Assembly (NCBI GenBank): GCA_022495995.1
Contig: JAFEMH010005390.1
Location: 100,825 to 164,824, forward strand
Direction: 5' to 3'
Source: Adenophora triphylla var. japonica
Taxonomy: Eukaryota > Streptophyta > Magnoliopsida > Asterales > Campanulaceae
DNA: 64,000 nucleotides
Shown: positions 54,340 to 64,000 of the stretch, in pieces
Numbering within the stretch: the first letter of the stretch is position 1
Layout: each line of letters starts with the position of its first letter
Notes under the pieces: generated by a model
Database searches by the model: none
What the model was told of the DNA's origin: nothing
What the model saw: only the letters and a program-made list of their open reading frames with translations
Position numbers and translations under genes: made by a program

Positions 54340-54530
54340 GTGAGGACTTGAATCGTCTTCGGTGCGGTTGGTGCCACGGAGGACTTTGAATCGTCTTACG
54401 GCGGCGGTTGGTGCCACGGAGGACTTTGAATCGTCATCTGCGGCGGTTGGTGCTGGTGGCGAGGACTTTGAATCGTCTTCTGGCGGCGGTTGATGTTATG
54501 CGCGAGGACTTTGAATCGTCTTCTAGCCGC
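54340..54530. repeat. Tandem array 2 of element B2 (about 40-bp units)
   Basis: Five units with 'gaggactttgaatcgtctt' and 'gcggttggtgccac'. Confidence 0.9.
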
Positions 54531-54650
54531 ATTTGTGGAGGCGTGGCTGCCTTGTGCTTTGAGAGGCGTAGATGCCTTTGTGTTTTTGCATGTTGATGTA
54601 GAAGGTTGGACTTACGATTTGCCGAGAAGTTGCCGTTGAAGTGAGCAAGG

Positions 54651-55018
54651 ATGATGGCCGATGATTGCTTCACCATTTGGCATTTTGGGAGGCGCTTCGT
54701 GCCTTGGGACTTGTACTCGGAGGTGTTGGCTCCTTCGCGTGCTTGTTTTGCCGTTGAGTGGGCGAGGATGATGGCCGATGATTGCTTCACCATTTGGCGT
54801 TTTGGGAGGCGCTTCGTGCCTTGGGACTTGTACTCGGAGGTGTTGGCTCCTTCGCGTGCTTGTTTTGCCGTTGAGTGGGCAAGGATGATGGCCGATGATT
54901 GCTTCACCATTTGGCGTTTTGGGAGGCGCTTCGTGCCTTGGGGCTTGTACTCGGAGGTGTTGGCTCCTTCGCGTGCTTGTTTTGCCGTTGAGTGGGCAAG
55001 GATGATGGTGGTCTTTGA
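54651..55018. repeat. Tandem array 3 of element B2 (117-bp units)
   Basis: Three full units and a partial fourth starting at 54651, 54768, 54885 and 55002. 117 is divisible by three, so both strands stay open. The plus frame repeats a 39-residue unit starting MMADDCFTIW. No sign that it is translated. Confidence 0.95.
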
Positions 55019-55179
55019 GGATATGCGATCTTGCATGACTTCCACTTTGACTTGTTGGGGGGAGGAGCTCGGGCTTACTTTGATGGCCGGTGCTTGCTGC
55101 CCCGTTGAAGTGGCGAAGATTCGGGCTTACATCTTGCCGGTGCTTGAATTCTTTGGGGATGCGTGACCTTGTAGAGGGC

Positions 55180-55730
55180 TCCTTTTACGTTGGGAAGATG
55201 ACTTGGACCTCCAGTGGTTGAGTTGTCGTTGAGCGTTTGGGGCGTCTTGTGCCTTGATATTCGTCTTTGGGAGGTGTTGGCTCCTTCTTGAATTGCCGTT
55301 GAGCGGGCGGTGGTTGGATTGCCGTTGGAGTGGGCGATGGTTGAATTGCCGTTGGAGTGGGCGAGGTCCGGTCTTATGCTTGGACAAGGGGATTGAATTG
55401 CCGCTGAAGTAGGCGGAGGTCCGGTCTTACGCTTGACGGCCGGTGGTTGAATTGCCGTTGAAGTGGGCGAGGTCCGGTCTTACGCAGCGGCCGGTGGTTG
55501 AATTGCCGTTGAAGTGGCGAGGTCCGATCTTACGCTTGACGGCCGGTGGTTGGAGTATTACCGTTGAAGGGCGAGGACCGGTCTTACGCTTGGCCTAGGG
55601 GATGAGTTGCCGTTGGAGCAAGAGTGGCGAGACCGGTCTTACGCAGCGGCCGGGGATTGAGTTGCCGTTGAAGTGGGCGAGGTCCGGTCTTACGCTTGAC
55701 GGCCGGTGGTTGAATTGAAGGGTTAGGGAC
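55180..55730. repeat. Tandem array 4 of element B2 (about 50-bp units)
   Basis: About eight degenerate units with 'gaattgccgttgaagtggg', 'cgaggtccggtcttacgc' and 'ttgacggccggtgg'. Confidence 0.9.
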
Positions 55731-55825
55731 CATTACGCACTTGGATTTCTTTGGAAAAGGCCTTAGGACAGCCAGGGGCAAAGATTATAAGGGCAGGAAA
55801 GTAATTTGGCCATCCCTTGCAAAGA

Positions 55826-55913
55826 GGTCCGTACGGACCAACCTGGATGCAAAGAGGTCCGTACGGACCACTTTGGTTTTTTACAGTTCCCAGGTTTGAC
55901 CAGGCTTTAAATT
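55826..55913 (+). promoter_or_regulatory. Promoter of antisense gene 1 (element B2): two perfect palindromes plus TATA-like box
   Basis: GGTCCGTACGGACC at 55826-55839 and 55856-55869, both in 'tgcaaagaggtccgtacgg', then CTTTAAATT at 55905-55913 and ATG at 56023. The motif is identical to that in the LTR of the same element. Confidence 0.78.
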
Positions 55914-56022
55914 CCGAGGCTCCCCCTTCATTTCCCATTCCCAGTTCGTGAACCAGCGAGAGAAAAGAGAAAACTCCATTTTGTCCCAAATCTTCCATTT
56001 TTCTTAGCTTGAATTGCTTGCA

Positions 56023-59000
56023 ATGGCGGAGGGATCTCGAAGGAGTCGTCGTCAACGCAGATCGAAGGTGGTTGAGCGGCGAATGGAGCTTCAAAGGAAT
56101 TGGACTTCGTTCGTTCCATCTTCGAAGAACCAGGATGTTTTGTATCCAGAATCCGGAGGTGCATAATCGTCGCTCCATGAACGTTCTGGGAGGTAAGAAA
56201 TCTGTTCCGCTTTTGATTCCCTCGTCGAATTTTTGAATGCTAGAACTAGGTTTTAGTTTTTCGCATTTTTGAATTTTTTTGTTATTATTTTATGCCTTTT
56301 TTGTGAAATTCTTGATGAATTGTTGAAAATAGACATGTAAAAATTATGGGTATGTGTATTTTGTGCAGAAATGTGTAGATTAGCTTTTATTTGTGAAAAT
56401 AAAGTGCCTATCTAGTGAATTGCATGCTTTGGTGTTTTGTACCTAATGCTATTTATGTATGTACATTGTGAGAAAAATTATCGTGTAGTGATAATTTTTG
56501 TGAAAAAAGAAAAAAAAAAATGTGACACGTGCCGTGTTTGTGACGGGTTATATGCGAAAGTGTGTGCCGTGTTGGGACGGATTTTCTTTTGAGAATGTGC
56601 TATATAGTGTGTGCCGTGTTTTTGGGTAACTGGACTTTGTAGGGGAAAATATGCGATATGTGCGTGTTTTTGTGACGGGTTATATGTGAAAAATATGTGC
56701 AATGTGTGCGTGTTGGGACGGATTTTCTTTTGAAAATGTGTCGTGTAGGGTTTAATCCCCCTTTTTCTTTTTTTTTTTTTTTTTTTTTTTTTGAGAAAAA
56801 GATGTATACAGGTGTGTGCCGTGTTTTGTGACGGACCGCATGGGAAAAATTATATGCATGATATATGTGAAAATCATGTGCAATATGTGCCGTGTTTTGT
56901 GACGGGTTATATGTGCCTTTATATTAAGTACCGTGATTGACGTACCTTTCTTTTTGTTTACCTGCAGGATGCGGGGCTTATGGCCTGGGAAGGCCAAGAG
57001 GATGAAGACTCGGGATCGCTCGAGGCGATTGTGGAGGCTATGGCGTGGATGCCCGATATTTCCGTGGGCGGTAGGCCGAGTCCCCGGAGGCTGGTTTATG
57101 CTTCTCGGCCTAGGTGTGTTCGTTGAGAACCTCGGGCTGGAGTGTCGACACGAGGAAGAACAAGAGTGTCTTCACAGGCCTTTTCGAGTATTGGTGGGGA
57201 TACCACCCACACCTTCCACCCGAGCCGGGGCGAGGTGACGGTGACGCCCACCGACTTTGCTGCGATCACCGGCTTTCCTTCAAGGAGAGCCGGTGCGGTG
57301 GAGGGATATGATAGCAGTGACGTGTTGGCCGAGCTGCTGGGCTTTGAGCCTCGTCCTCGCAGGGCACCGGATGTGCCAGACAAATGGCAGTGGAGAATGA
57401 GGATCGACGGCGCGATGTGTGGGGCCTACATCCGAGAGTGCACCGGCCAGTGATTAGCCGGTGAGCCGGTTGGCGCGCTCACTTCTTGTGGTATGCACCG
57501 TCACGCTAATCGAGACTTTCGTTCTCGAACCACGCGACCACGCATGCCTCCCTTTGCTCATTGGAGAGCTTCGACCGATTCCGGGATAGGGTCTCGCGGC
57601 ATTGCTTGGGGGCGAGGCGAGCCTGGCCATTTGAGCTCTACTTCTCCTTGGACCGGTTTAGCCGGGGGTGGCCAGGTTACGTTGGCCCGCTTTGCTGACT
57701 TTTTGCTTTGGAGGTATGAGGTTTAGCTTGTCATGTTTGATTTAGCAACTTGTCTTTTCTCAGATTGTCTTTTGCACCTAGCCTTCTACGTTTTGTGCGA
57801 GCTGTGTGGTTTTTATGAGGTTTTCCGGTGCTTCCCGTAGGATAGGGATCCACAGAGGCATTCTTTGCGTACCCACTGCTATCTTTGGGATAGGGCTCAT
57901 CGTACGGCGAGGAAGAGGAGGAACCCAGGCGGGGGAAGCTCACCATCGCCTACGGGGATGTGCGGGGAGCGTCTGGAGAGAGATGTGTAGCGCGTGAGGA
58001 GGTTTGTCTTGTTCCCGTGGACTCGGTATGAGGGGGATGAGTTCGAGGGGCTCCAGAGTGTGTACCGACGCGGCGGAAGATGCGCTGCGAGGCTTGAGCT
58101 TTTAATGACGCCATGTGCACAGGGGAGGCGAGTGCTTACAGCGGCATGGCCGGTGGTGCTTCTGCCATGGCTCAGAGGACCCTCCGCTTTGGGATGCTTG
58201 ATTCCCGGGACATGGACGTGCTCGATTTCGAGAGATACCTTGGCGGTGTCGGCGCGGGAAGTTCATTTCACAGCCTACGGAGAGGATGTACGGGGCCTTC
58301 GGTGAGGAGGAAGGCGAGGGAGCGCCCGAATGTGCGCGCAGGAGAAGAGAGGCTGGCCGCGAGGCTCCCAGCGAGAGGGATTCCGATGCCGGGGCCAGGG
58401 ATTTCACGTACGTCGCGCGGGGAGCGAGGTCGAGGAGGAGTGTGTGCATGCCCGTTCTTTGAAGCGGAAGCTCTATTTGTGCATATAAAGTGGATCCCGA
58501 GCAGAGATCGGTGAGTGTCGACTCTTTTCCATCTTGGCATCTTTTACGCATTTTCTCTTTTTGTTGTTGAGTATAAGCGTATTTGATGAGCGTTTCCTTG
58601 GCTTCTTGTTGGTGCGGAGTCAGGGAGAGCCTACGATATGCGGCTCGCCGTTACGTGGCGATGCGCTCCTTCGCTAAGAAGATGGCGTCGAAGATGTCTG
58701 TCGGTCTTCGCGTCGTGTGCCGGCGTACGAGCCTATGCCTTCGAGCGTGCAGTGGGCGTTCCTCAGCTAGGGCGGCGGAGCCGCGGCGGGAGGGGCCTTT
58801 GAGGCGGCATAGCATGGATCTTAGGGGCGTCTTCGGGAGGCTGCGGGAGCCTTCGAGGAGCGGCCCTTTTATCCGGTTCGTACCTCCGCACGGCGCACGG
58901 GGTGAGGGTTCCTCGAGCCTTCTTTCTTTGATCCTTTCGCCGGATTTGATCCTTAGTACTTCTCGTGGGAGCCTCGGGGCGGGTGCTCGGTATTAGACGA

Positions 59001-59090
59001 TGAGGATGTGACGAGGCGAGTTATTTGGGATGCCAGACTTTTCTTTGGAGGATCTTGGCGAGGATGATGATGATGAGGATTCGAGTAGTA
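56023..59090 (+). pseudogene. Antisense gene 1: plant mobile domain (PMD) protein carried by element B2
   Basis: Exon 1 (56023-56192) starts MAEGSRRSRRQRRSKVVERR, a basic N-terminus like that of element A, and ends GGGAG|GTAAGA. Exon 2 begins at 56968 after 'tttacctgcag' and carries the PMD: FEYWWG, then HTFHPSRGEVTVTPTDFAAI (about 57190-57260) and ELYFSLDRFSR (about 57630-57665). It ends at GAG|GTATGA (57713). The exon ending at 58510 (GATCG|GTGAGT) and a last exon from about 58624 give an acidic tail EDDDDED near 59050-59080. Intron positions match element A. Several frames are broken. What the protein does is not known from this sequence. Confidence 0.72.
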
Positions 59091-59442
59091 TTCATTTGCT
59101 TTCCCTCTTTTCATATCCCTCTCTCTTTTTTTTTTTTTTTTTTTTTTTTGTTTAGCAACGAGACATTTTTGGGTACTGTAATAAAACACATGTATTTGCA
59201 TGGCAAACGGTATTTTATTTTAAGATGTAATGTCATTTATTTTTGTGATTCAGGGAATTGTCCTAGAAATTGTTGCTATTATTATTTTTATTTTTGTACA
59301 TGCCACGTGGTGAGAATGCGTTTGTGGGTAGTGTTGGTTTGCGGGAATGGCTTTGGCCGGTGTTTGGGTGTTTGGAGCAAGGTTTCTTTGAGGACGGTGG
59401 TTTTATGCTTGTTTTACGGGAAATGGGTTACGTTTGCAAGGA

Positions 59443-59515
59443 GGTCCGTACGGACATACTTAGCATGCAAAAAGAAAGTCGTACGGACCAACCTTGCTTT
59501 GGGAAGGACATAAAT
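59443..59515 (+). promoter_or_regulatory. Promoter of antisense gene 2 (element B2): decayed palindromes plus TATA-like box
   Basis: GGTCCGTACGGACA (59443-59456) and GTCGTACGGACC (59478-59489, one C lost) precede 'gacataaatgc' (59507-59517). The ATG follows at 59607. Confidence 0.65.
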
Positions 59516-59606
59516 GCTTTCCGGTGCACAGTTCTTCCTCATTTCCCCATTTGCGGCCATTTTCGAGCTTTCTTCCCCATTTTCTCTAGGAACCTCCATT
59601 TTTGCC

Positions 59607-61142
59607 ATGGATTCTTCGTATGTCCCTAGAATTTTGCCGAGGCTTTCGCGGGAGAGGCAAGCACACTTCCTTGAGCGGTTGAAAACGTGGATGCGGCGCC
59701 GTATGAGGCATCGAGAGACGGAGCTTTCGAGGTAAGGTTTCGTCTTTGCTCGGTTTGGTCTTTTAAGGGAGTTGGTTCTGATTGGGATTTGTTGCGGGCT
59801 GCCGCATGAAGTTACAGGATGTTAGGAGGCACGTGTCTTGTTTCTCCTACAATGAAATGGTGCCCACTTTTGAAGATTTTCGGGCTTTGATTGGAGGGAC
59901 CGGAGGTGGAGGCCATCTCGCTTCCTTTGGTTGGTGGTCTTCTTGTGAGCGTGAAGCTTGCGGACTTTCTTCTTGCTTCGTTGGAAGAAGTGCGGGGCAT
60001 GATCCTTGATTCGGGTCATATCGACATTTACGAGGCTGGGAGGGCGGTTCATGGTTGATGATGAGAGTGACGTCTCTTGGGATGTATTTGCCTTGTGCGT
60101 GATGGCGGCGCTTTTACAGTCGGTTCCCTTGGCATTTGTGATGAGCGCTTTGCTAGATGTGGTAGGGCAGCTGCGAGTGGAGAGGATATTGTCCCGTTGG
60201 TCTTTGGGGAGACTCTTCATGGTATCGGCCGTCAGCGCGCCAGGGATCGTTTTATGAGAGGGGAAGCCCCGCTTTGCTCACCTTGTGGGCTGCGAGAGAG
60301 ACTTCGAGGCCATGTTCGAGCTCAGCGTCGTTTAGCCCGTGGTCATTTGCTCGGCGACCTCTTTGTGTTGGATATGGATCGGTCCGCTTTGGGAGAGATG
60401 GATGGCACGGCAGTACGCATCGAGATCCATTTGGTGGGTTCCGCCTTTGGAGGATTGAGACCGGGAGGGATCTTGCGGGGAAGGGTCCTACGTTGTCGAG
60501 TTCCGGGTTTGTCTTGGTCCTCCTTCTATATTCCGTCGCTTGTTTCAGGCAGGTTTGGGATGAAGCGGGAGCCTTTGTTGGGGCAGGATGACCTTGCTGC
60601 TGCGGAGATAGCTCCTCTTTGTATGGCAGGCCCAGTGCCTTCTTGTATTGTACGAGGGTATGGAAGTATTCCGCTTTCCCTCTGTGGTACTCCTTAGACG
60701 TCGGGAGCGTTGTATTGGCGACTCGGTATCTGGCACGGTATGAAGCGGCGTGTTGGGCGAGTCCCAGGTGGTCTTGGAGAAGCGGCGTGTAAGCGATTAC
60801 GGGACCCGGTTGTCGTAGTAGCTATTGCCTTAGGAGTGCGAAACAGTCGACCCTTTGGATGTGACGGGAGACGCTTTGTTTGACTACGAGACTAGAGTTG
60901 GCCGGCGACGGGGAGAGGTCCTGCTTTTACGGAGCTCGCGAGGGAGGAGATCAGAGCAGAAGCACGGGCGAATGAAGCCACGAGAGCTGCTGGATTATTT
61001 GACTCTACGGGGAGGACCCCAGGATCTCGGGCGAGAGACGCGCGAGTTGGTTCACGTGGAGCGAAAGAAGACTCGCGGGGACGAGGGAAGAAAGGAAAGA
61101 ATGGCGAGGGACAAGCGCGGATGGCGCGGAATGACCTCCTAA
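59607..61142 (+). pseudogene. Antisense gene 2: PMD/DUF7745-like protein carried by element B2
   Basis: Exon 1 starts MDSSYVPRILPRLSRERQAH and ends TTTCGAG|GTAAGG near 59731. The next exon reads LQDVRRHVSCFSYNEMVPTF then EDFRALIGG, the same block as element A. A VFGETLHGIGRQRARDRF block (about 60205-60255) and LSWSSFYIPSLVSGRFG (about 60515-60560) follow. The charged tail ends RDKRGWRGMTS at 61142. Frames shift near 59890, 60260 and 60700. The gene is conserved between A, B1 (end only) and B2. I do not know its function. Confidence 0.65.
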
Positions 61143-61955
61143 GTATCCATTCATTGCATTGCAAACACATTATTAGTTAAATGTATTAAGGCTTGTTTTT
61201 AGCATGTTGTGAACTTGAGAGTAGACCGTGCTTGAACTCATCAAGAAATGTTGTAGTTAGTGATTTGTGATTTACTTTTAAAGCTTTGTCGAGACGCAAG
61301 ATCTCTTGTTTGCCTTTGCTTTGTTGTGCACTTTGTCGGCGTCCATCTTTGGACTTTTACATTTGCATTTGCGGGTGACGATGCAGGCCACAGCGGCAAT
61401 CCCCTTTCTTTGAGGCTTTGTGCTTGAGTGAGAGGTTGAATGCTCCACGACAGAGTCGTTTTGACGGTCTTTTCCGTAGATTCCTTGCCGCTTGTTGGCG
61501 TCGGGCTCTTGACCTCAATTTCGCAGCTTCTGCTTGAGCTTCTTTTGTTTTTTTTGTGAGCCCTTGCTCGAGCTCTTTTTTGTGAGCCCTTGCTCGAGCT
61601 CTTTTTTTTTTTTTTGAAAGCGCGTGAGGGCGAAGACAAGCCCCACAGCTTGGAAACGATCACGAGTCGGTCGTTTGATCTTTGAGTGACCCTCGGATGT
61701 CCTTTGATGTTGCCGCCGTCGTTTGACTTGGTCAAGGTGAGTGGCTGGGGCGTGTTCTTGAAAAGTGCGTAGCTTGATGGAGGTCTTGATTGACATTGAA
61801 CTTTTGACTTTTTGTGTATTTTTAGACCGGACCAATTAAGGTTGCCCTACGTTCCCCAGGACTAGAGGGCTCGGGTGCTGCGTAGTTCGACACTACATGG
61901 AGTGCCGAGATGCACGGTTGTTCTTCTTCGGGGCGAAGTATACTGCGAAGTTTGC
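61143..61955 (-). other. Conserved spacer between antisense gene 2 and integrase (element B2)
   Basis: Counterpart of 51111-51777 in B1, including the 'gagcccttgctcgagctctt' repeat (61557-61610) and Lys-rich frame fragments. Confidence 0.55.
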
Positions 61956-63312
61956 TTAGTTATTTGGATTCATGAAGGGATTGCCGTGCAGGTACGGTAG
62001 CTTCGTGGCGCCTCGGAGAAGATCTTTTGAACCACGAAAGGGCGATCCATGTGGGTTCCCATTTTCCCGATGGGTTGGTTCGAGTGGGAGGCTTTTCTTT
62101 GAGTACAAGGTCACCTTCCACGATGTCTCGGGATTTGACTTTCTTGTCGAAAGCTCTAGCCATCTTTGCTTTGATAGGCTCGGATGTGTTCCATGGCCTT
62201 TAGTCGTCGCTCGTCTAGCGAGCCAATTCGTCGTGTCGGCTTCGGGCCATTCGACTTCGTTGATGTCATTTTCTAGCGGCACTCGGAGTGAGGGAATTTC
62301 TAGCTCGATGGGAAGGGCTTCCATCCCGTACGTCGGGGCAAATGGGGTTTCTCCCGTGGGCATTACGGCCCGGATGTGCGGTAGCCCCAGTGCAAGGTGC
62401 GGCTTCTCGGGCCAATCTCGTCCTCGGGTGGTCATTTTCGGATGATCCGTTCGAGGTTTTGTTTGCTTTGCTTCCACGGCGCCGTTTGTTTGTGGCCGGT
62501 AGGGAGAAGATTTGTGGCGTGTGATCTTGAATTCAGCCCGACGATGCATCGAATTCCCCTTCGAAGTGTGAGCCGTTGTACGATATGACCTCATTTGGGA
62601 TGCCGTATCGGCGTATGATGTTTTCTTTGAGGAAATGTGCGACCTTCTTGGAGGTGAGTACCTTGTAGGACTTGGCTTCGAGCCCATTTGGTGAAGTAGT
62701 CGATGGCTACTAAAGATGAACTCGTGACCGTTCTTTGCTGGCGGAGCGATTTTCCCGATGACGTCAATTCCCAGTGGCGAAGGGCCGAGGTGTAGTCATG
62801 CGGTAGAGATCGTGGGGCGGCGAGATGATTGAGGTTGGAGAACCGTTGGCACTTGTCGCGGCTTCGGACAAAGTGGATCTGTCTGCCTCCATGGAGATCC
62901 GATGTAGTAGCCCATCCTGAGAATGATTTGCATCGGGGCTCTGGCATTCGTGTGGGGACCGCAAGCCCCATTGTGGACTTCGTTCATGAACTTGTGCTTC
63001 TTCTTAGGCGACGCGGCGTAGGAGTGGCCCGTGGTAGCGTTTCTTGTATAACATGTCCCGAGGATGACGAAGTGAGAGGCAAGGCGTTTTAGGGCCATGA
63101 TGCTCTTGGTTTTGACCCCTTACGTGTGTTGACCTTCCTTGTTCATGAAGGTGGTTTCCCGTTCTTGAGGTATTGGAAGATACTGGTTTGTCTTTGGAAG
63201 CCATGGCGTCGGACTTGCGTCTGCTTTGGCTGCTTGGACAATCTTTGCGAATCGTTAGCTGATTAAAACCTTCTCGGCGGCTTGGGCCGGGTTTTCTCTC
63301 GTTTGACGACAT
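61956..63312 (-). pseudogene. Integrase (element B2)
   Basis: On the minus strand: zinc-finger remnant SRDKCQRFSNLNH, SLVAIDYFTKWA, YRPQTNGAVEA with the catalytic Glu (about 62475-62500), then the shared two-base insertion (62461-62475). GRDWPEKPHLAL, FAPTYGMEALPIELEIPSLR and the DNA-binding tail follow. Many frameshifts. Upstream, SSNERKPGPSRREGFNQLTI (63312-63250) matches B1 at 49620-49670. Confidence 0.83.
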
Positions 63313-64000
63313 GCTTAAATGTTTGCTTGATGCATTTATTTAATTAAAATATGTGTTTGCCTTTTGTATAGATGAGATTTAAGCTTTCATTTTGATTAGT
63401 TAATGTCATCATTTGTTAAAGATCTTGATAGAAATGGTTTTTAGGAAGGTCGGACCTTTTATTGAAAGCGTGAAGAGGGCTGGTACATTTGTTGATCAAG
63501 ATTCACAATCGTCGGGCGTAAAGCCGTCGATCAAAGACACGAAAAGATGTGAATACCACGACAAGCCAAGAACTCGAAGCTAGACTATAGGCGACTGAGG
63601 GGATTGGACCGAGCTTCATTACTCCGGATGGCGGTAGCTCTAGAGGAGTGGTCTTTGGTTTAGGTGGCCAATCTTCCCTTGGCATGGAAGTCCGGAAGAA
63701 GTAGCTTGCATGCGGTTCGAGTTTCCTGAAACGCTTGAATCGCGGGAAGGTTTTAGGCTGCTCCCACGATGAAATGTCCACTCCATTAGTGTTGCCGCTT
63801 TGATCCTTGGGGTTTTTGATGATAAGAAGTAGTGAGGGCTAGCTTCTAGGAGGCGGCGCTTATTCGGCGGTCGGAGTGGATTCTTAGCTTGATGTTGATC
63901 ACTTTCATAGGAATGCGCCTCTTTATACGGGAATCTTTGCTTGGACGGCATTTATTCCCAATGTCCCCGGTCGCTTGGGCATGCTCTATATCTCCTTCCC
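63313..64000 (-). pseudogene. Post-protease linker (element B2), RT absent
   Basis: It matches B1 49000-49620 in order: linker fragments, NRMQATSSG, GKIGHLNQRP, and the A/T-rich stretch with 'atgatgacattaactaatca' (63390-63420, minus strand). No RT or RNase H between the linker and integrase. Runs off the window. Confidence 0.75.

Larger units (their letters stand above)
51979..64000 (-). mobile_element. Element B2: second copy of the B family, inserted inside B1 in opposite orientation
   Basis: The 3' LTR (51979-53460) is joined to B1 sequence at 51978. The internal region then runs in reverse: tandem arrays, two plus-strand antisense genes, integrase and post-protease linker on the minus strand. 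The 5' half and 5' LTR are outside the window. Same family as B1: LTR, palindrome, integrase and missing RT all match. Confidence 0.88.

Noticed and set aside
54434..55166. ORFs on both strands with a 39-residue repeat
   Set aside because: A 117-bp repeat stays open by arithmetic; both strands are open, which argues against coding.

Overview
The window is nuclear DNA from a flowering plant, probably a eudicot. Four things point there: plant-type LTR retrotransposon lineages (Tat/Ogre-like, Tekay-like and CRM-like Ty3/gypsy, and Ty1/copia), Stowaway-type MITEs, tRNA-iMet and tRNA-Arg primer sites, and one intron-containing plant gene. Most of the sequence is nested retroelement, as in heterochromatin. 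I cannot name the species.

Layout. (1) 1-24300: a CRM-like gypsy element (D) is split by a copia element (C, 1885-23216, minus, TSD TTAAC). The 3' LTR of C is split in turn by a 16.1-kb Tat-lineage element (A, 2294-18441, minus, TSD CCCCT). (2) 24428-26953: a Stowaway MITE and the only host gene, a four-exon universal-stress-protein-like gene on the minus strand. (3) 26954-31098: a decayed copia element (E) whose 5' internal part is replaced by MITE debris and a 1.6-kb near-perfect inverted repeat. (4) 31290-31840: a degenerate LTR (G) related to C. (5) 32736-41833: a full-length Tekay/Del-like element (F, TSD ATGTC) inserted in a 28-bp tandem repeat, with more tandem repeats to 43273. (6) 43274-64000: two members of a second Tat-like family, B1 (plus) and B2 (minus, inserted inside B1). 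Both run past the right edge.

How it works together. A and B2 each carry, between integrase and 3' LTR, two intron-bearing genes on the strand opposite to gag-pol. The first matches the plant mobile domain (PMD) family. The second resembles a related family of plant proteins. The LTR promoter and both antisense genes of one element carry the same short palindrome just upstream of a TATA-like box: (A)GCCGTRCGGC(T) in A and GGTCCGTACGGACC in B. This looks like an element-specific regulon of three promoters. C, D, E, F and G also have a family-specific CG-containing palindrome cluster in the LTR. In A, B, C, D and E it lies upstream of a TATA-like box.

B lacks reverse transcriptase and RNase H in both copies and shares an integrase frameshift. 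A keeps RT, RNase H, a second RNase H and integrase, but has an unrecognised ORF where gag and protease should be. Both look non-autonomous and were probably mobilised in trans. Many single-base indels break the ORFs. Some may be sequencing or assembly errors, so coding calls inside elements are given as pseudogenes.
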